A stretch of 64,000 bases of DNA from Bradyrhizobium frederickii (GCF_004570865.1 NZ_SPQS01000006.1:186001-250000); one strand, 5' to 3'; counted from the first letter of the stretch, positions 43,411 to 51,993 are shown. Program-made: numbers and translations. Notes: generated by a model from the letters alone, not told the origin.

Positions 43411-43719
43411 CTAGCGGCTCGCCGCCTCGCTCAGCCGTCGCTTGATCTTCTTTGCGCTCGCTTCGAGCAGCTCTGACGGCTGCTGGCCGGTCGCGGCGCA
43501 CAGGCAGGCCCAGTAGTAGATGACATCGCCGAGCTCATCGACCAGACCCGCCTTGTCGAGCCAGTCGTCGCGCAGCAGCTTCTTGATGTGATCGGCGACC
43601 TCGCCGGCTTCACCGGCAAGACCGAGGCCGAGATAGGACAGCCGCTCGTTGGACGGATGCTCATCGACCTTGGCAATGGTCGCGGCCCAGGCCGCGTAAT
43701 CGTCGATCGTCATCGGCAT
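43411..43719 (-). CDS. MazG-like nucleotide pyrophosphohydrolase
   Basis: The 102-residue protein fits the MazG/all-alpha NTP pyrophosphatase fold. The metal-binding motifs are 'GLAGEAGEVADHIKK' (ExxE) and 'LVDELGDVIYYW' (ExxD). The short length is typical of the MazG-like subfamily, which hydrolyses (d)NTPs or related nucleotides. Two in-frame ATGs occur at 43719 and 43713; the first has a GAGAG-like ribosome site. The gene is separated by 21 bases from the CMD-family gene upstream on the same strand. Confidence 0.83.
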   Translation of the reverse strand: MPMTIDDYAAWAATIAKVDEHPSNERLSYLGLGLAGEAGEVADHIKKLLRDDWLDKAGLVDELGDVIYYWACLCAATGQQPSELLEASAKKIKRRLSEAASR

Positions 43720-43740
43720 CTCTCGCCGCGTTCTTGGGGT

Positions 43741-44268
43741 TCAGCCTACCACTTCGGTGACGGGTTGGAGATCGATTTCGAAGGTCTCCAGAAATTTCGA
43801 GGTCATGATGTAGAAACCGACCGAGAGCTGCAGCTCGACCAGCGCGGCCGGCGTGAGCTTCGACGCGATCGCCCTGAAGGTGGCATCGGTCGGCTTCTTC
43901 AGCTTGACGATCTCGTCGGTGAAGGCGAGCGCGGCGCGCTGCACCTCGTTGAAGCAGGTCGCCGCCTGCCAGTTCTCGAGCGCCTCGTTCTGCGCGTCGG
44001 TGACGCCGACATTCTTGCCGATCCGCTTGTGCGCAACGATCTCGTACGGCGCCTCACAGAGGATCCCAGTGCGGGTGATCGCGAGCTCGCGCACGATCGG
44101 ATCGAGCTCACCCTTGTGGCGGATCGCGCCCCCGAGCCGGCAGTACTGCTCGAAATAGCTCGGCGAGTGCGCCATCATGCGGAAGATGTTGGCGTTGCGG
44201 TTCTTGTCGAGGATCTCGCGGGTGCGGTCGGATGCCTTGGACGGGTCGCTGTACTGAATGCGGGCCAT
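43741..44268 (-). CDS. Carboxymuconolactone decarboxylase family protein
   Basis: The 175-residue protein has the CMD/AhpD-type core 'LDPIVRELAITRTGILCEAPYEIVAHKRIGKNVGV'. Here the usual CxxC is reduced to a single Cys followed by Glu and His. Many such proteins with 'ARIQYSDPSKASDRTREIL' starts are annotated as CMD-family proteins of unknown function. Loss of the second Cys makes a thiol peroxidase reaction less likely. It lies in a leftward pair with the MazG-like gene. Confidence 0.8.
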   Translation of the reverse strand: MARIQYSDPSKASDRTREILDKNRNANIFRMMAHSPSYFEQYCRLGGAIRHKGELDPIVRELAITRTGILCEAPYEIVAHKRIGKNVGVTDAQNEALENWQAATCFNEVQRAALAFTDEIVKLKKPTDATFRAIASKLTPAALVELQLSVGFYIMTSKFLETFEIDLQPVTEVVG

Positions 44269-44542
44269 GATTTTCCTGAAGTTTTCCCAGAGCTCTTGAT
44301 TCTTTTTGTAATCGCCGGCGAGAGTTGCTCGAAACTCTAGTCTTGCACCGACGCGGGAGCAACATCATCGAGTCAAAATGCCGCCGCATTGCTGATCGAC
44401 CCTGAGACAGTCGATATTCGCCGCGTGGGGATTACATTGCGGTGAGTACTCGAGAAGTGGGGTGTTCCGAGTAAAACAATTGGCCGTCGGGTGCGCTAGC
44501 CGCACAACGATGAGTCACGCCCAAGTCTAGGGAGAAAACGGC

Positions 44543-44644
44543 ATGAAGGAAGCCACCAAGGGGGCGGCCTCGGGAGCGCTCGCGCATATGCTGGCGGTGA
44601 CGGCGATGCTCGTCATCGCCAGCATCTTGTTCTACGGGCGTTAG
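44543..44644 (+). CDS. 33-residue single-pass membrane microprotein
   Basis: The ATG at 44543 follows an AGGGAGAAAACGGC ribosome site. The product starts with 'MKEATKGAASGALAHM' and ends in one hydrophobic stretch, about 15-18 residues long, before a final Tyr-Gly-Arg. A positive N terminus and a single helix suggest an inner-membrane peptide. It lies alone in a 550-base region between the CMD gene and the DUF35 gene. I do not recognise a family. The good ribosome site and the membrane-like composition are the support. Confidence 0.55.
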   Translation: MKEATKGAASGALAHMLAVTAMLVIASILFYGR

Positions 44645-44655
44645 AGTCCTTGTTT

Positions 44656-44706
44656 GCGCGTGATCTTTCCGGAAAACCGGCTCGCACTTTTCCGGATCAT
44701 GCGCGC
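44656..44706. repeat. Short palindromic element, GCGCGTGATCTTTCCGGAAAACC type
   Basis: GCGCGTGATCTTTCCGGAAAA and TTTTCCGGATCATGCGCGC pair almost completely around a short loop. This is a common short repeat type of rhizobial genomes. Confidence 0.65.
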
Positions 44707-44714
44707 AGCGTTTT

Positions 44715-44797
44715 CGTCATTCCGGGGTGGCTCTCGCACAGGCCAGGCCCAGAATACCCGTTCCAGGCTCGGTCCTCCGGACCGCCCCCGAATGACG
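44715..44797. repeat. Palindromic element, GTCATTCCGGGG type (shortened)
   Basis: CGTCATTCCGGGGTGG and CCGCCCCCGAATGACG form the ends, with CCAGGCTCGGTCCTCCGGACC inside. It is a diverged, short member of the family at 407-533 and 46325-46430. Confidence 0.65.
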
Positions 44798-44818
44798 AAG
44801 CCCGCTCCATGGTCCCCA

Positions 44819-45178
44819 CTATTTCGTCCTGGCAAAGAACGGCACGAGCTTGCCGGCAAAGGGTCTGAAGCTCGCGATGACCGAATCGCCGATCGCAAGG
44901 TCATTCTCCCCGTGAGCCATCATGCGAAAACCTTCGGCGCAATCGACCAGCAGGATGTTGTAGGGCACGTGCGCCCGCGTCTCGGGCGCGGCGGCGCGGC
45001 AGACCAGCGAGGCCGCGTAGACCCTGCCCTTGCCGCTGGCGCGCAGCACGCGGAGATCCGATTCTCCGCACGCCGCGCAGAAGGCCCGATGGAAATACTG
45101 CACGTGCCCGCATGAGGTGCAGGCCTGGTAAGTGATGGCCTCTTCGCCTTTGGTCCAGTCCGCCGGAGGCTCACTCAT
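44819..45178 (-). CDS. Zn-ribbon OB-fold (DUF35) acyl-CoA-associated protein
   Basis: The 119-residue protein has a rubredoxin-like Zn ribbon (Cys20-x2-Cys23 and Cys34-x2-Cys37) followed by an OB-fold with 'GKGRVYAASLVCR', 'PYNILLVDCAEGFRMMAHG' and 'IGDSVIASF'. DUF35 proteins bind thiolase-fold partners, hold CoA esters and form stable complexes. The start at 45178 overlaps the stop of the upstream thiolase-fold gene by four bases (ATGA), so a complex with that product is very likely. Confidence 0.88.
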   Translation of the reverse strand: MSEPPADWTKGEEAITYQACTSCGHVQYFHRAFCAACGESDLRVLRASGKGRVYAASLVCRAAAPETRAHVPYNILLVDCAEGFRMMAHGENDLAIGDSVIASFRPFAGKLVPFFARTK

Positions 45179-46311
45179 CGCACCCGCTCCAGGAACATGC
45201 TCACATGCGACGACAGCACGCCGCCGTCGCCATGCAGCAGCGCGATCGAGGCATCGCGCACCTGGCGGGCAGCCGCCCGCCCCGTCATCTGCAAATGCGC
45301 CTCGACCAGATGCGCCATGGCGCCGCCGACGCCGCAATGGCCGTAGCTGAGCAGGCCGCCATGGGTGTTCAGCGGCATCGCGCCGTCGCGGCCGAAATGA
45401 CCTGAGCGCACGCGGGCCGCGGCTTCGCCGCGACCGGCAAGGCCGAGGTCTTCCAGCAGCATGGCGAGCGTGATCGTGAAACTGTCGTAGATCGCGGCGT
45501 AGCGCACGTCGGAGATCGTAACGCCGCAAGCCTCCCTGCCGCGCGCGATGGAGATCTCGGCGCCGAGCTCGTGAAGCGCGGGCGCCGCCGTGACATGCTG
45601 ATGGGTATGCGCCTGGGCGCAGCCGCGGATGCGCACGCCCGCTTCTCCGGTCCGCTCGCGGCTGATGACGAAGGCCGCGCCACCGTCGGACACCGGGCAG
45701 CAATCGAGCAGCTTGAGCGGCATCGCCACCGGCTTCGAGGCCATGACGTCGGCGACCGTGATGGGATCGCGGAATTGCGCGCCGGGATGGGTGCAGGCGT
45801 GGCTGCGCATCAGCACCGCGAACTCGGCGAGATCCTGTTCGGTCACGCCGTATTCGTGCATGTATCTGCTGGCGACGAGGCCGTAATAGGCGGGAATGGT
45901 CGGACCTAACGGCACCTCGTAGTCGGGATGGCCGACCTGTGCCAGCGCCTGGATCGAGGCATCGCGGCTCTGCCCGGTGAGGCGGTTCTCGCCGGCGACG
46001 ACGAGCACGTGGCGCGCCACGCCTGACGTGACGAGGTGATGCGCCAGCATCGTCATCGCGAGCCCCGTGGCGCCGCCGACCTGCACGGCGTGAGCGTAGG
46101 CAGGGCGGATGCCGAAATGCTCGGCGAACACGGTCGCCAGCATGATGTGGGGCGAGACGGTGGAATAGCCGCAAAGAATGCCGTCGATGTCCGAACGCTT
46201 CAGCCCGGCATCGTCGAGCGCGGCTTGCGCCGCTTTGCTCATCAGGTCCAGCGAGGACGAGCCCTCGTGCTTGCCGAACGACGTGAGGCCGACGCCGGTG
46301 ACGAAGCTCAT
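45175..46311 (-). CDS. Thiolase-fold protein lacking the nucleophile Cys (Ltp2/SCP2-like)
   Basis: The 378-residue protein follows the thiolase fold, but the position of the nucleophilic Cys reads 'HAVQVGGATGLAM' instead of a C-x-S-G pattern. The second active-site Cys is also absent ('LLHGDGGVLS'), while the His element 'NTHGGLLSYGHCGVGGAM' is kept. Such Cys-less enzymes with a DUF35 partner include the steroid side-chain retro-aldolase Ltp2, so an aldolase or CoA-transfer scaffold role is possible. Substrate and reaction remain unassigned. Confidence 0.8.
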   Translation of the reverse strand: MSFVTGVGLTSFGKHEGSSSLDLMSKAAQAALDDAGLKRSDIDGILCGYSTVSPHIMLATVFAEHFGIRPAYAHAVQVGGATGLAMTMLAHHLVTSGVARHVLVVAGENRLTGQSRDASIQALAQVGHPDYEVPLGPTIPAYYGLVASRYMHEYGVTEQDLAEFAVLMRSHACTHPGAQFRDPITVADVMASKPVAMPLKLLDCCPVSDGGAAFVISRERTGEAGVRIRGCAQAHTHQHVTAAPALHELGAEISIARGREACGVTISDVRYAAIYDSFTITLAMLLEDLGLAGRGEAAARVRSGHFGRDGAMPLNTHGGLLSYGHCGVGGAMAHLVEAHLQMTGRAAARQVRDASIALLHGDGGVLSSHVSMFLERVR

Positions 46312-46324
46312 GCTCTCTCTCCGC

Positions 46325-46430
46325 TGTCATTCCGGGGCGGTCCGAAGGACCGAGCCCGGAATCCATCGCGCCGCGTGTGCGGAGGATGGATGGATTCCGG
46401 GCTCGCGACTTCGTCGCGCCCCGGAATGAC
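46325..46430. repeat. Palindromic element, GTCATTCCGGGGCGGTCCGAAGGACCG type
   Basis: TGTCATTCCGGGGCG and CGCCCCGGAATGACGG are the ends, with GGTCCGAAGGACCG and GGATGGATTCCGGGCTCGCG inside. It lies between the thiolase-fold gene and the upstream CoA-transferase gene. Confidence 0.8.
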
Positions 46431-46463
46431 GGATGAGAGAGTCGTCTTACATATCGTCATTCC

Positions 46464-47663
46464 CTACTCCGGCGCCGACCGCGTCGCGCCATCGCGGACC
46501 ATGGCGGCGATCTCGTCAGCGGAATAGCCGATCTCGCGCAAAATCTCCTCGCCGTGCTCGTTCAGCCGCGGCGCCAGCCGCACCGGCTCGGCCTCGGTCT
46601 CCGACCAGGTTGCCGTCACCTTCATGCTGCGGATCGGACCTTCCGTCGGATGGGTCACGACCGGAAAGAAATTCGTCGCCTCCAGATGCGGATCGTGCAG
46701 GATCGAGGCAAGGTCATGCATCGGCATCACGGGCACGTCGGCCTTCGTCAGCAGCTCGATCCATTCGGCCGTGCTGCGCGTCTCGAAGATGCGCGCGAGC
46801 TCGGCATAGACGACGTCGATGTTGGCGGCACGTCCCGCGAAGGTCGCGAATTTGGGATCGGCGCGCAGGTCGTCGCGCGCCGTCGCCTTGAAGAAGTTCT
46901 CCCACTGCTTGTCGTTGTAGACGATGACGCTGAGATAGCCGTCCGAGGTCTTGTAGGGCCTGCGGTCGCGCGACAAGTGGCGGGCATAGCCGCCCTTGTC
47001 GAGCGGCGGCTCGTAAGTGAGGCCGCCCATGTGGTCGCCCATGACGAAGCCGGCCATGGTCTCGAACATCGGGACGTCGACGCGCTGGCCGCGGCCGGTG
47101 CGGTCGCGGTGCACCAGGCTGGCGCAGATCGCCCCGACGGCGGTGAGACCGACGATGCGGTCGACCAGCGCGTTCGGCACGTAGCGCGGCACGCCGTCGC
47201 CGGTCTGCGCCATCAACGCCGGCAACGCGGTGGCCCCCTGGATCAGGTCGTCATAGGCGGGCTTTGCGGCATAGGGCCCGTCCTGGCCGAATCCGAACAC
47301 GCCGGCATAGACGAGACGCGGATTGATGGCGGACACGACATCGTAGCCGAGCTGAAGCCGCGCCATCGCCTGCGGACGGACGTTGTAGACGAGGACGTCG
47401 GCGTCCTTCAGCAGCCGCAGCACGGCCTCGCGGCCGGCAGGCTTTTTCAGATCGAGGCAGATCGAGCGCTTGCTGCGGTTGGTGTTGAGGAATACCGGGC
47501 CCATGCCGGCGTGGCGCATCGGGCCGATCAGGCGGGTGACGTCGCCGTCGAGCGATTCCACCTTGATGACGTCGGCCCCGTAGTCCCCGAGCATCTGGGT
47601 CGCATAGGGCCCCATCAGCACGGTGGTCATGTCGATGACCTTGATGCCCTTCAGCGGCCCCAT
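46464..47663 (-). CDS. Class III (CaiB/BaiF-type) CoA-transferase
   Basis: The 399-residue protein has the class III features 'GIKVIDMTTVLMGPYATQMLGDYGADVIKVES', 'NRSKRSICLDLKKPAGR' and 'GQDGPYAAKPAYDDLIQG', where the Asp is the expected catalytic residue. It transfers CoA between carboxylic acids. The start at 47663 is preceded by GGGAGCGAACG. It lies upstream of the thiolase-fold/DUF35 pair on the same strand, separated by a palindromic element, so it may supply a CoA ester for that pair. Confidence 0.87.
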   Translation of the reverse strand: MGPLKGIKVIDMTTVLMGPYATQMLGDYGADVIKVESLDGDVTRLIGPMRHAGMGPVFLNTNRSKRSICLDLKKPAGREAVLRLLKDADVLVYNVRPQAMARLQLGYDVVSAINPRLVYAGVFGFGQDGPYAAKPAYDDLIQGATALPALMAQTGDGVPRYVPNALVDRIVGLTAVGAICASLVHRDRTGRGQRVDVPMFETMAGFVMGDHMGGLTYEPPLDKGGYARHLSRDRRPYKTSDGYLSVIVYNDKQWENFFKATARDDLRADPKFATFAGRAANIDVVYAELARIFETRSTAEWIELLTKADVPVMPMHDLASILHDPHLEATNFFPVVTHPTEGPIRSMKVTATWSETEAEPVRLAPRLNEHGEEILREIGYSADEIAAMVRDGATRSAPE

Positions 47664-47791
47664 CGTTCGCTCCCGATTGCGCAGGGGCTCAAGGCGCGGC
47701 CCCGCGATTTCGGTCCAGCTAAAGGCAGCGAGGCCGTGCGTGCAAGGGCGGCCGGCGTATGGCCGCATGCGCCGCGCGGCGATACCGGCCG

Positions 47792-47998
47792 CTATTTCTT
47801 CTGGCGGGATTCGCGGATCTTGAGCAGCCGGTCGAGTTCGTCGTTCTGCTGGTTGATCCGGTCGGCGATGCGCGACTCGCTCTGCTCGCCCGAGGCGGCC
47901 GCGGCCTGCTCGATCAGCTGGCGGATATTGTCCTCGAGGATCGCGATGCGATCGTTGAGTGCGTCGAGGGAGAGAGAGTCTTCGTAGTCGTTGCTCAT
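47792..47998 (-). CDS. Small coiled-coil hypothetical protein
   Basis: The 68-residue protein is mostly one helix: 'LDALNDRIAILEDNIRQLIEQAAAASGEQSESRIADRINQQNDELDRLL', with heptad-like Leu and Ile spacing. It resembles small rhizobial coiled-coil proteins of unknown function; a SlyX-type fold is one possibility. The start at 47998 follows GGCGAGAC. It stands 128 bases upstream of the CoA-transferase start on the same strand. No catalytic motif is seen. Confidence 0.6.
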   Translation of the reverse strand: MSNDYEDSLSLDALNDRIAILEDNIRQLIEQAAAASGEQSESRIADRINQQNDELDRLLKIRESRQKK

Positions 47999-48030
47999 GA
48001 TGCGCGTCTCGCCAATCAATCAGGAGCCGG

Positions 48031-48116
48031 AGGGTGGGCCAAGCGAAGCGGGCCTACCATGATCTAACGCAAGGAAAGGGTGGGCACGGCGCTTACGCGC
48101 CTTTGCCCACCCTACG
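48031..48116. repeat. Palindromic element, GGGTGGGCCAAGCGAAGCG type
   Basis: GGGTGGGCCAAGCGAAGCGGGCC and GGGTGGGCACGGCGCTTACGCGCC...GCCCACCCTACG are opposite arms. It closely resembles 20203-20293. It lies downstream of the thiolase gene's stop and upstream of the coiled-coil gene. Confidence 0.75.
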
Positions 48117-48121
48117 AGAGC

Positions 48122-49291
48122 CTACTTCAGCGGCTCCAGGATGGAGACATAGTTGGCGACCGCGGCCCCGCCCATGTTGAAAATGCCGCCGAGCTTGGCA
48201 TTGTTGAGCTGCATGCCCTCGGGCGCCTGGCCTGCGAGCTGCATCGCGGTCATCACGTGCATGGAGACGCCGGTGGCGCCGATCGGATGGCCCTTGGCCT
48301 TCAGACCGCCGGACGGGTTGACCGGCAGCTTGCCGTCCTTGAGCGTCCAGCCTTCCTTGATGGCGCGGGCGCCCTGCCCCTTCGGCGTCAGGCCCATCGC
48401 TTCGTACTCGATCAGCTCGGCGACGGTAAAGCAGTCGTGGGTTTCGACGAAGGAGAGATCGGACAGCGTCACCCCCGCCTTCTCCAGCGCGCGCTGCCAG
48501 GCGACGGTGCAGCCCTCGAACTGAAGGATGTCGCGCTTGCTCATCGGCAGGAAGTCCTGGGCGTGCGCGGTGGCGCGGAAGCCGATCGACTTGGCCATGC
48601 CCTTGGCGGTCTCGGCATCGGCCAGAACCAGCGCCGCGGCGCCGTCGGAGACCAGCGAGCAGTCGGTGCGCTTCAGGGGGCCGGCGACGTAAGGATTCTT
48701 CTCGCTCTCGGCGCGGCAGAAGTCGAAGCCGAAATCCTTGCGCATCTGGGCGAAGGGATTGGCGACGCCGTTCTTGTGGTTCTTGGCGGCGATCAGCGCC
48801 AGCGCATCGGACTGGTCGCCGTATTTCTGGAAGTAGGAGCTGGCGATCTTGCCGAACACGCCGGCAAAGCCGCCGACGGTGTCACCGTCCTCGGGCAGAT
48901 AGGAGGCCTTGAGCAGGTTCTTGCCGATCTCCGCGCTGGGGGTGCGGGTCATCTGCTCGACGCCGACGACCAACACGATCTTGGCGGCGCCTGCGGCAAT
49001 CGCGCGCAGGCCCTGATGCACGGCGGCGGAGCCCGTGGCACAGGCGTTCTCGACGCGGGTCGCCGGCTTGAAGCGCAGCTTCGGATCGGCCTGGAGCACC
49101 AGCGAGGCGGTAAAGTCCTGCGGCGAGAAGCCGGCGTTGAAATGGCCGAGCACGATCTCGTCGACATCCCCGGCCGAAATGCCGGCATCCGCCATCGCCT
49201 CATTGGCTACACGGATAACCAGGCTTTCGACGGTTTCGGTGTCGAACTTGCCGAACGGCGTATGCGCCCATCCGACGATGCTGGCGGTCAT
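48122..49291 (-). CDS. SCP2-type thiolase (acetyl-CoA acetyltransferase-like)
   Basis: The 389-residue thiolase has the nucleophile in 'VENACATGSAAV', the His motif 'GGLKAKGHPIGATGVSM' and the C-terminal 'LGGIFNMGGAAVANY', in which the second Cys position is replaced, as in SCP2-type thiolases. 'VETHDCFTVAELIEYEAMGL' supports the SCP2 branch. It probably cleaves 3-oxoacyl-CoA or condenses acyl-CoAs. It is unlinked to an obvious operon. Confidence 0.87.
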   Translation of the reverse strand: MTASIVGWAHTPFGKFDTETVESLVIRVANEAMADAGISAGDVDEIVLGHFNAGFSPQDFTASLVLQADPKLRFKPATRVENACATGSAAVHQGLRAIAAGAAKIVLVVGVEQMTRTPSAEIGKNLLKASYLPEDGDTVGGFAGVFGKIASSYFQKYGDQSDALALIAAKNHKNGVANPFAQMRKDFGFDFCRAESEKNPYVAGPLKRTDCSLVSDGAAALVLADAETAKGMAKSIGFRATAHAQDFLPMSKRDILQFEGCTVAWQRALEKAGVTLSDLSFVETHDCFTVAELIEYEAMGLTPKGQGARAIKEGWTLKDGKLPVNPSGGLKAKGHPIGATGVSMHVMTAMQLAGQAPEGMQLNNAKLGGIFNMGGAAVANYVSILEPLK

Positions 49292-49351
49292 GATGTTCTC
49301 TCCCTGGGGGTCTTGTCCTGAGCTAAGTCTTAGCCCAGGGATGGCAAGACT

Positions 49352-50002
49352 TCACGCGGCTTTCAGGGCTTTCAGGGTGCGCTGGCAGATGGCTGTTATG
49401 CCGGCCCAGTTCCCGGCCCTGATCTCCGCCGTCGGGCAAAGCCAGGAACCGCCGACCGCGACCACGTTGGGCTCGGCGAGCCAGCTCGCCGCATTGGCCT
49501 CACCGATGCCGCCGGTCGGGCAGAACCGCACGTTCGGGAACGGCCCGCCGAGCGAGCGCAGGCCCTTGATGCCGCCGGCCTGCTCGGCCGGGAAGAATTT
49601 TGCCACGTCGAAGCCGTGCGCCAGCGCCATCATCAGCTCGGACGCCGTGGCGATGCCCGGCGCGAACGGCAGGGAGCTATGGGTGGCGGCCTTGAGAAGG
49701 TCGGGGGTCAGGCCCGGGCTGATGCCGAACGCGACGCCGAGCTTCTCGACACGGGTGAAGTCGGCCGGATTGAGGATCGTGCCGATGCCGACGACCGCCT
49801 CGGGCACTTCGGCCATCATCGCCCGCGCCGCCTCGATCGCAACGGGGGTGCGCAGGGTCACCTCCAGCGTGCGGACGCCGCCGGCGACCAGCGCACGCGC
49901 CAGCGGCACGGCGTCCTGGATGCGCTCGATGGTGAGGACGGGAATGACGGTCGCGTCCCTGAACAGCGCGACGAGGTGGTTCTGTTGGGCAGTCGTGGGC
50001 AT
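49352..50002 (-). CDS. eda: 2-dehydro-3-deoxy-phosphogluconate (KDPG/KDPGal) aldolase
   Basis: The 216-residue class I aldolase has Glu and Arg in 'VRTLEVTLRTPVAIEA' and the Schiff-base Lys in 'DVAKFFPAEQAGG'. 'RFCPTGGI' binds the phosphate. It cleaves 2-keto-3-deoxy-6-phospho-aldonates to pyruvate and glyceraldehyde 3-phosphate. It is the last gene of the leftward ABC-transporter operon, 11 bases after the kinase gene, so its in vivo substrate is the kinase product. Confidence 0.92.
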   Translation of the reverse strand: MPTTAQQNHLVALFRDATVIPVLTIERIQDAVPLARALVAGGVRTLEVTLRTPVAIEAARAMMAEVPEAVVGIGTILNPADFTRVEKLGVAFGISPGLTPDLLKAATHSSLPFAPGIATASELMMALAHGFDVAKFFPAEQAGGIKGLRSLGGPFPNVRFCPTGGIGEANAASWLAEPNVVAVGGSWLCPTAEIRAGNWAGITAICQRTLKALKAA

Positions 50003-50013
50003 AGGATCTCGAT

Positions 50014-50982
50014 TCACTTGGTCGCTTGACGCGTGGCCGCCGGCCGGTGCCGCTTCTTCGGCGGCATGGCATAGCCCGGAATGATGGCGCCGGGATAGCA
50101 GATCACGAGGCTGGCGAGGCGATGCCCGGCCTGGGCAGCCTCGACCGGATCGGAACCGGCGAGCCGGGCGGCAATGTAGGCGGCAGCAAAGCTGTCGCCG
50201 GCCGCCGTGGTGTCGACGACCGGCTTGGACATCGGTTCGGCGCGGACCTCGCTCGTGCCGCCGGGGAAGCGCAGCAGGCTGACCGGCTCGGCGAGGCGGA
50301 ATACCAGCTCGGGCGCCGGGATGCGCGCCATCAACTGGTGGTTGCTCTCGCCGGGATAGAGCGCGAGCAGGTCCTCGGTCGAGGTCAGCACGATGTCGGC
50401 GGTCGCGAAGGCTGCGGCAAAGACCTCCCGCGCGACGTCGCGGTCCGGCCATCCCCGCGCGCGGAAATTGGTGTCGAACACGAAGCGGGTGCCGAGCAGG
50501 CGCGCGCGCTTGATCGCGGCGAACAGGCGCTCGCGCCCCGGCGCATCGTAGATCGAGAGCGTGATCGCCGAGAGATAGACGATGTCGTAGCTCATCAGCG
50601 AATTGAGCAGCTCGTCGGTCTCCGGCAGATTCATCAGCTGGCGCGCCGCCGCGCTGTCGCGCCAGTGAAAGAACTGGCGCTCGCCCTTCGCATCCGTCTG
50701 GATCATGTAGAGGCCGGGCAACTTGCCCGCCAGCCGCACGACACGCCGCGTGCCGACACCTTCCGTCGTCAAGGCCGCGATCATCTCGTCGCTGAGGGCA
50801 TCGTCGCCGAGCGCGGTGAGATAGTCGACCTTGATTTCGAGCCGCGCCAGATAGACGGCGGTGTTGAGGGTATCACCGCCGAAGCCGCGCGAATAAAGCC
50901 CGCCCCCCTGCCCGGCAGACGCCCCGCCCTGGGCCTGCCGGAGCTCGACCATGCATTCGCCGATGCAAGCAACGCTCGCCAT
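50014..50982 (-). CDS. kdgK: PfkB family 2-keto-3-deoxy sugar-acid kinase
   Basis: The 322-residue sugar kinase starts 'VACIGECMVELRQA' and has the ribokinase motif 'DTTAAGDSFAAAYIAARLAG', where AGD contains the catalytic Asp. 'GFGGDTLNTAVYLARL' is the first family signature. The adjacent eda gene supports a KDG-kinase role, giving 2-keto-3-deoxy-6-phospho acid. The C terminus ends in a basic tail (PPKKRHRPAATRQATK). I take the ATG at 50982; a GTG at 50985 is possible. It begins 24 bases after the DenD-like stop. Confidence 0.85.
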   Translation of the reverse strand: MASVACIGECMVELRQAQGGASAGQGGGLYSRGFGGDTLNTAVYLARLEIKVDYLTALGDDALSDEMIAALTTEGVGTRRVVRLAGKLPGLYMIQTDAKGERQFFHWRDSAAARQLMNLPETDELLNSLMSYDIVYLSAITLSIYDAPGRERLFAAIKRARLLGTRFVFDTNFRARGWPDRDVAREVFAAAFATADIVLTSTEDLLALYPGESNHQLMARIPAPELVFRLAEPVSLLRFPGGTSEVRAEPMSKPVVDTTAAGDSFAAAYIAARLAGSDPVEAAQAGHRLASLVICYPGAIIPGYAMPPKKRHRPAATRQATK

Positions 50983-51006
50983 CACCAGGACCCGCTCAGT
51001 CAGCGA

Positions 51007-51993
51007 TCAGGCGACGAAATTGCCGCCGAGCTCGTCTTCGATGTGAATTCGGATGATGTCGTCGAAGGTCTTCTCGGCGGTGGTGAAGCCGAGTTCGAGC
51101 GCCCGCTTTGGGTTGAAATTGCGCGGCCAGCCACCGACGATGCCGACGATGAAGGGATCGGGCTCGCGCTTGATGCGGGCAGCGACCTTCTCGCCGGCAA
51201 CGCGCTTCAGGGCCGCGATCTGCTCGCCGACCGTGGCCGAAAGTCCCGGCATGGTCAGGTTGCGGCGCGGGCCGACCGCAGCGAGATCCATGGTGCCGGC
51301 ATGGAGCAGGAAGCCGACGGCCGAGCGCGGCGTGGCATGCCAGTGGCGGACGTCCTCGGAAACCGGGAGCACCGCTTCCTTGCCGGCCAGCGGCTCGCGC
51401 AGGATGTTGGAGAAGAAGCCGGAGGCCGCCTTGTTGGGCAGGCCGGGCCGGATGCAGATGGTCGGCAGGCGGATGCCGATGCCGTCGAGGAAGCCGCGGC
51501 GCGAATAGTCGGCCAGCAGGAGTTCGCCGATCGCCTTCTGGGTGCCGTAGCTGAGCAGCGGGGTGTGGAAGAACTCGTCGCCGATTGCATCCGGAAACGG
51601 CGCGCCGAACACCGCGATCGAGGACGTGAAGACGACGCGCGGCTTGTAGCCGCCGCCAACCAGCCTGACGGCATCGAGCAGCATCCGCGTGCCGTCCAGA
51701 TTGATGCGGTAACCCTTGTCGAAATCGAGCTCGGCTTCGCCGGAGACGATGGCGGCGAGATGGAAGATCACGTCGGGGCGGCCGGCGATCAGCTTTTCGG
51801 CCGCGCCCGGCACGGCGAAATCGCCCGACACGGTCTCGACGGGGAAACCGGCCTTCTCCGGCTTCTTCGGCTCCACCACATCATGCATGGTCAGTTTGGT
51901 GATGTCGCTCTTGCCGAGCCGACCGTCGCGCAGCAGCCGTTCACAGAGTTTGCGGCCGACCATGCCGGCGGCGCCCAGAACCAGAATGTGCAA
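51007..51993 (-). CDS. DenD-like NAD-dependent sugar-acid dehydrogenase
   Basis: The 328-residue extended SDR begins 'HILVLGAAGMVGRKLCERLL' (GxxGxxG) and contains the catalytic Tyr in 'TPLLSYGTQKAIGELLLADYSRRG'. The whole resembles D-erythronate dehydrogenase (DenD) and similar enzymes acting on aldonic acids. 'GIGIRLPTICIRPGLPNKAASGFFSNILREPLAG' is a subfamily marker. It probably oxidises a hydroxyl of an imported sugar acid. It sits between the ABC transporter genes and kdgK in one operon. Confidence 0.82.
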   Translation of the reverse strand: MHILVLGAAGMVGRKLCERLLRDGRLGKSDITKLTMHDVVEPKKPEKAGFPVETVSGDFAVPGAAEKLIAGRPDVIFHLAAIVSGEAELDFDKGYRINLDGTRMLLDAVRLVGGGYKPRVVFTSSIAVFGAPFPDAIGDEFFHTPLLSYGTQKAIGELLLADYSRRGFLDGIGIRLPTICIRPGLPNKAASGFFSNILREPLAGKEAVLPVSEDVRHWHATPRSAVGFLLHAGTMDLAAVGPRRNLTMPGLSATVGEQIAALKRVAGEKVAARIKREPDPFIVGIVGGWPRNFNPKRALELGFTTAEKTFDDIIRIHIEDELGGNFVA

